From contig NZ_CABFMF010000022.1 of the NCBI RefSeq assembly GCF_901875575.1, positions 62,001 to 126,000 of the forward strand: DNA of 64,000 nt. The letters run 5' to 3'. A program made the position numbers and the translations under genes. The DNA is from an uncultured Streptococcus sp. Lineage in GTDB: Bacteria > Bacillota > Bacilli > Lactobacillales > Streptococcaceae. Positions 60,955 to 64,000 of the stretch are shown one piece after another. The notes under the pieces were generated by a model. That model was not told the DNA's origin and ran no database searches. It saw only the letters and a program-made list of their open reading frames with translations. How positions within the stretch are numbered: the first letter of the stretch is position 1; every line of letters starts with the position of its first letter.

Positions 60955-62439
60955 TTCTAAGCGACCATCTTGACGGTAGGCAAGATCAGGCTGCCAAGTC
61001 CATTTGGCACCAAACTTTTCAAGTAGGTCAAAACTGGCTTGAGGTCCCATGCTTCCGGCCTTGTAGTCGTGAAGTGGGGCACCGTTTTCAGCCCAGAGTT
61101 TCTCGATACGGTCAATCAATTTCCATGAGGCACTCACTTCATCCCAGTGGCTAAAGTTAGTTGAGTTGTTATTTAAGACATCATAGATTAATTTTTCGTA
61201 AGGTTCTGGGGAAGCTCCTGTAGCAGTCGCGTCTGTACGGTAATCAAGCGAATTTGGAGCCAAGTTGAATTCTTCACCTACCTCTTTACCATTTAGGCTA
61301 AGAGAGAAACCTTCAGTTGGTTGGATATAGATAGTCAAGACGTTAGGTGCAAGTTCTTGACCAAAGATAGAATCCATCTGTTTAAAAACAATATTGACGT
61401 GGGTGCCTTTTTCAGTCATGCGTTTTCCAGTACGGAAGAAGAATGGTACACCACGGAATCGATCGCTGTCTACAAAGAAAGCACCAGAAGCAAAGGTCTC
61501 AGTTGTAGATTCTGGATTTACATTTGGCTCGCTACGATAAGAGATGTATTTCATGCCATCAATCTTACCTGAACGGTATTGGCCGCGGATAAAGTGTTCT
61601 TTAAGTTCTTCATCAGTTGGATGGTAGAGATTTTTAAAGACCTTAATCTTTTCAGCTCGAATCTCATCTTTTGTGAAACTTGCTGGTTTGTCCATAGCAA
61701 GAAGTGATAGGAGTTGGAGCGTATGGTTTTGAACCATATCACGAAGGGCCCCTGATTCATCATAGTAGCCACCGCGTTCTTCAACACCTAAACGTTCCGC
61801 AAAGGTAATTTGTACATTATCAATATGCTCACGGTTCCAAACATTCTCAAAAATCATGTTGGCAAAACGAACCGCAAAGATGCTTTGAATCATTTCTTTT
61901 CCAAGGTAATGATCGATACGATAGATTTGTTCTTCATCAAAGGTTGCAAGAAGTTCTTCATTTAGTTTACTTGCTGAAGGATAATCTGTACCAAACGGTT
62001 TCTCAACGATTAAGCGCTCAAAACCTTTACCGTCAACAATATTCTCAGATTTGAGATGTTTTGCAATGGTTCCAAAGAATTGAGGAGCCATAGACAAGAA
62101 GAAGAGCTTGTTGTGTTCAGCCTGATACTTGTCATTTAGTTCAGCCTGTAATTGACGCAAAGCAATGTAGTGTTCCGTATCATTGACATCATGACTTTGA
62201 TAGTAGAAGTGACTAGCGAACTCTTGAGCCTGTTCAGTACTATCTGCCAAATCAAGGATAGATTCAACAACGACAGATTCGAAATATTCCTTGCTCCAAG
62301 GACGACGAGCAGTTCCAATAACTGCAAAGTGTTTTGAAAGATTGCCTGATTTGTATAGTCTAAAAAGGGAAGGGTAGAGTTTGCGTTTAGCAAGGTCCCC
62401 ACTTGCACCGAAAATTGTAACAATAACTTTTGATGACAT
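60952..62439 (-). CDS. zwf: Glucose-6-phosphate 1-dehydrogenase
   Basis: 495 residues. First step of the oxidative pentose phosphate pathway, supplying NADPH. GASGDLAKRKLYPSLF is the NADP-binding motif, IVEKPFGTDYPSA the conserved Lys segment, and YRIDHYLGKEMIQS the active-site signature. Monocistronic on the minus strand, convergent with ftsY. Its 5' region (62440-62588) has AT-rich sequence and an imperfect repeat (CCTAGACGACCTAGG) but no clear regulator site. Confidence 0.97.
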   Translation of the reverse strand: MSSKVIVTIFGASGDLAKRKLYPSLFRLYKSGNLSKHFAVIGTARRPWSKEYFESVVVESILDLADSTEQAQEFASHFYYQSHDVNDTEHYIALRQLQAELNDKYQAEHNKLFFLSMAPQFFGTIAKHLKSENIVDGKGFERLIVEKPFGTDYPSASKLNEELLATFDEEQIYRIDHYLGKEMIQSIFAVRFANMIFENVWNREHIDNVQITFAERLGVEERGGYYDESGALRDMVQNHTLQLLSLLAMDKPASFTKDEIRAEKIKVFKNLYHPTDEELKEHFIRGQYRSGKIDGMKYISYRSEPNVNPESTTETFASGAFFVDSDRFRGVPFFFRTGKRMTEKGTHVNIVFKQMDSIFGQELAPNVLTIYIQPTEGFSLSLNGKEVGEEFNLAPNSLDYRTDATATGASPEPYEKLIYDVLNNNSTNFSHWDEVSASWKLIDRIEKLWAENGAPLHDYKAGSMGPQASFDLLEKFGAKWTWQPDLAYRQDGRLE

Positions 62440-62554
62440 CTAGCTACCTAATTTCTGTTTTTATTCCTAGACGACCTAGGTATGAGGAAACCTCAGTTTC
62501 ATAAATTTAATTTTATCATAATTTTCAAAAAAATCAAAAATCTAATACGAGATA

Positions 62555-62584
62555 GAAAAAACTGCAAGGAAATCCTTACAGTTT
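62555..62584 (-). terminator. Terminator of the glutamine ABC transporter genes
   Basis: Minus-strand AAACTGTAAGGA / TCCTTGCAGTTT with a two-base loop, then TTTTTC. It sits 5 bases after the glnQ stop. Confidence 0.8.
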
Positions 62585-62588
62585 AGTC

Positions 62589-63329
62589 TTATACATTTAG
62601 AACCTTGTCCAAGAAATCTTTTAGACGTGGGTGTTGAGGGTTGTCAAAGATTTGATCAGGTGTACCGTCTTCTAGGAATTCACCGTCCGCAGTAAAGATA
62701 ACACGGTTGGCAACCTGACGAGCAAATCCCATTTCGTGGGTTACGATAATCATAGTCATACCTTGTTTTGCCAAATCTTTCATAACATTCAGAACGTCTC
62801 CAACCATCTCAGGGTCAAGGGCAGAAGTTGGTTCATCAAAGAGCATGATGTCAGGGTTCATTGCTAGTCCACGAGCAATTGCCACACGTTGCTTTTGCCC
62901 TCCAGATAAGCTATCTGGACAGGCCGTAGCCTTATCTGCAAGACCAACTTTTTCGAGCAACTCCATACCTAGTTTCTCAGCCTCTTCTTTAGAAAGTAAC
63001 TTATGCTCAATAGGCGCAAAAGTGATATTATCGAGAACTGACATGTGAGGGAATAGGTTAAAGTGTTGGAAAACCATCCCGATATTTTCACGAACGTGGT
63101 CAACGTCAGTAGATTTTTCAGTCAAGTCATAACCATTTACTGTGATGTGACCACTAGAGACTTCTTCAAGAAGATTAAGGCTGCGAAGGAAGGTTGATTT
63201 ACCAGAACCAGAAGGGCCGATGATACAAACTACATCTCCTTCATAAAACTTAGTTGTAATTCCTTTTAGGACTTTGTTTTTTCCGTAGCTTTTGTGTAAA
63301 TCATTTACATCAATTTTTAATTTTGCCAT
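62589..63329 (-). CDS. glnQ: Polar amino acid ABC transporter ATPase (GlnQ type)
   Basis: 246 residues. Walker A GPSGSGKSTFLRSLN, signature SLSGGQKQRVAIARGLA, Walker B MLFDEPTSALDPE, H-loop VTHEMGFARQV. The closest family is the glutamine/polar amino acid importers. Its ATG overlaps the permease stop (TAATG), so the two are translated together. The gene order zwf-glnQ-glnP matches pneumococcus. Confidence 0.94.
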   Translation of the reverse strand: MAKLKIDVNDLHKSYGKNKVLKGITTKFYEGDVVCIIGPSGSGKSTFLRSLNLLEEVSSGHITVNGYDLTEKSTDVDHVRENIGMVFQHFNLFPHMSVLDNITFAPIEHKLLSKEEAEKLGMELLEKVGLADKATACPDSLSGGQKQRVAIARGLAMNPDIMLFDEPTSALDPEMVGDVLNVMKDLAKQGMTMIIVTHEMGFARQVANRVIFTADGEFLEDGTPDQIFDNPQHPRLKDFLDKVLNV

Positions 63330-64000
63330 TAACGAATCCTCTTTTCTAAGCGTTTCGCTAGTCTAGTCAAAAGGGTAATAATTACAAGATAGAAAATTGC
63401 AAGAATTGCATACATCTTGAAACTTTGGTAGTTACGAGCGATGATAATCTTACCAGTTTGGAAGAGTTCAACCAAACCGATAGCAGATACGATGGTTGTA
63501 TCTTTTAGGGCGATAACGAATTGGTTAACAAAGTTTGGCAACATCAACTTAGTTGCTTGTGGCAAGATAATCTTACGCATGGTTTTTCCGTAGGAGATAC
63601 CAAGACTGCGGCTTGCCTCCATTTGGCCAACTGGAACGGCCTGGATACCACCACGAACGATTTCAGCGATATAGGCAGCAGCATTGAGTGAGAGGGCAAT
63701 GGTACCAGCTACAAAGTCGTTAATTGGACTTTGTTGACCTGTGATGGATTCGATAAAGTTTGGAATTCCCCAGAAGATAAAGGCTGCAAGGATCATCAAA
63801 GGAATACCACGGATAACATCAACGAAAATCTCAGCAAGAATGCGAAGTGATTTATAAGGACTCACGCTAAACATACCAAAGATAATTCCGATAATAATGG
63901 CAAAAGCAAATGAAATAAGTGCTAAAGCAAGAGTGATACCAAGTCCGCTAAGGAGTTGGTTGTAGTTGTTTTGAAGCAAGCCCCAGATAGTTGTTTCGTC
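63329..64000 (-). CDS. Amino acid ABC transporter permease (partial, cut by window end)
   Basis: The frame is open to the window edge: residues DETTIWGLLQNNYNQLLSGL precede the first helix, with no RBS or ATG visible. So the ORF continues upstream, most likely into an N-terminal substrate-binding domain as in streptococcal fused GlnP proteins. The visible 223 residues hold the BPD permease domain: about five helices and the EAA loop MEASRSLGISYGKTMRKIIL. Pairs with GlnQ. Confidence 0.9.
   Translation of the reverse strand, partial: DETTIWGLLQNNYNQLLSGLGITLALALISFAFAIIIGIIFGMFSVSPYKSLRILAEIFVDVIRGIPLMILAAFIFWGIPNFIESITGQQSPINDFVAGTIALSLNAAAYIAEIVRGGIQAVPVGQMEASRSLGISYGKTMRKIILPQATKLMLPNFVNQFVIALKDTTIVSAIGLVELFQTGKIIIARNYQSFKMYAILAIFYLVIITLLTRLAKRLEKRIR

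Overview
The window is a low-GC Firmicute chromosome segment from the mitis group of Streptococcus (S. mitis, S. oralis and relatives, close to S. pneumoniae). The reasons are gene content and order (glmU-nudix-mtnN, tarIJ-lic-dprA, the leu operon, rnc-smc, HAD-HAD-ftsY-zwf-glnQ), a BOX repeat, a choline-binding protein, a YSIRK/LPXTG surface protein, a ComX-type promoter box before dprA and a CiaR box before tarI. The species cannot be fixed from this sequence alone.

Layout. 0-7.8 kb: one 2573-residue cell-wall-anchored protein with two blocks of Rib/alpha-like tandem repeats. 7.9-12.4 kb (minus strand): lysS, a histidine phosphatase, a YbaK-type deacylase, a DUF368 membrane protein and a GH25 muramidase. 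12.5-18.5 kb (plus strand): housekeeping run glmU, Nudix, a small membrane protein, mtnN, a DUF536 protein, a DEDDh exonuclease and a membrane glycerophosphodiesterase. 18.6-22.2 kb (minus strand): YbaB, a lipoprotein, a TM2 protein and a choline-binding protein.

22.2-27.2 kb is the most unusual part and looks like a decay or rearrangement zone. It holds a deleted choline-binding CAP-domain gene, an orphan serine resolvase with palindromes resembling its binding sites, the last ~46 codons of an FTR1/EfeU-like iron permease, tatC and tatA fused in one frame, and the tarI-tarJ operon. After tarJ, licA is cut after about 11 codons, licB is absent, and licC has lost its start and nucleotide-binding signature. 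The CiaR box and promoters in front of this operon remain. As it stands this locus cannot make CDP-choline, although a choline-binding surface protein lies 5 kb away.

27.3-38.4 kb: dprA, topA, a BOX element, DUF454, cutC, an MmcQ/YjbR protein, then leuA-leuB-DUF1294-leuC-leuD behind a CodY-like box and a leader-peptide attenuator, and a Sua5/YrdC protein. 38.6-41.9 kb: an accessory McrBC-type restriction pair. 42-47.7 kb: guaC with a PurBox-like motif, tRNA-Arg(CCG), a possible small RNA, rnc and smc. 47.8-57.8 kb: ribF, a TIGR03943/permease pair, a 43-residue protein, tex, a SprT-like protein, a PspC protein, a broken small gene, a BceAB-type peptide transporter behind a perfect 22-bp palindrome, and a VIT/CCC1 protein. 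58-64 kb: two HAD phosphatases, ftsY, zwf (minus), glnQ and the end of a glutamine-type permease cut by the window edge.

Themes: envelope construction (surface protein, GH25, teichoic-acid precursor genes, choline-binding proteins), genome defence and DNA uptake (McrBC, DprA), branched-chain amino acid synthesis with layered control, and two genes (ribF, tex) whose -10 boxes lie so close to the start codon that their mRNAs should be leaderless. All family names are from reading the translations; no database search was run.
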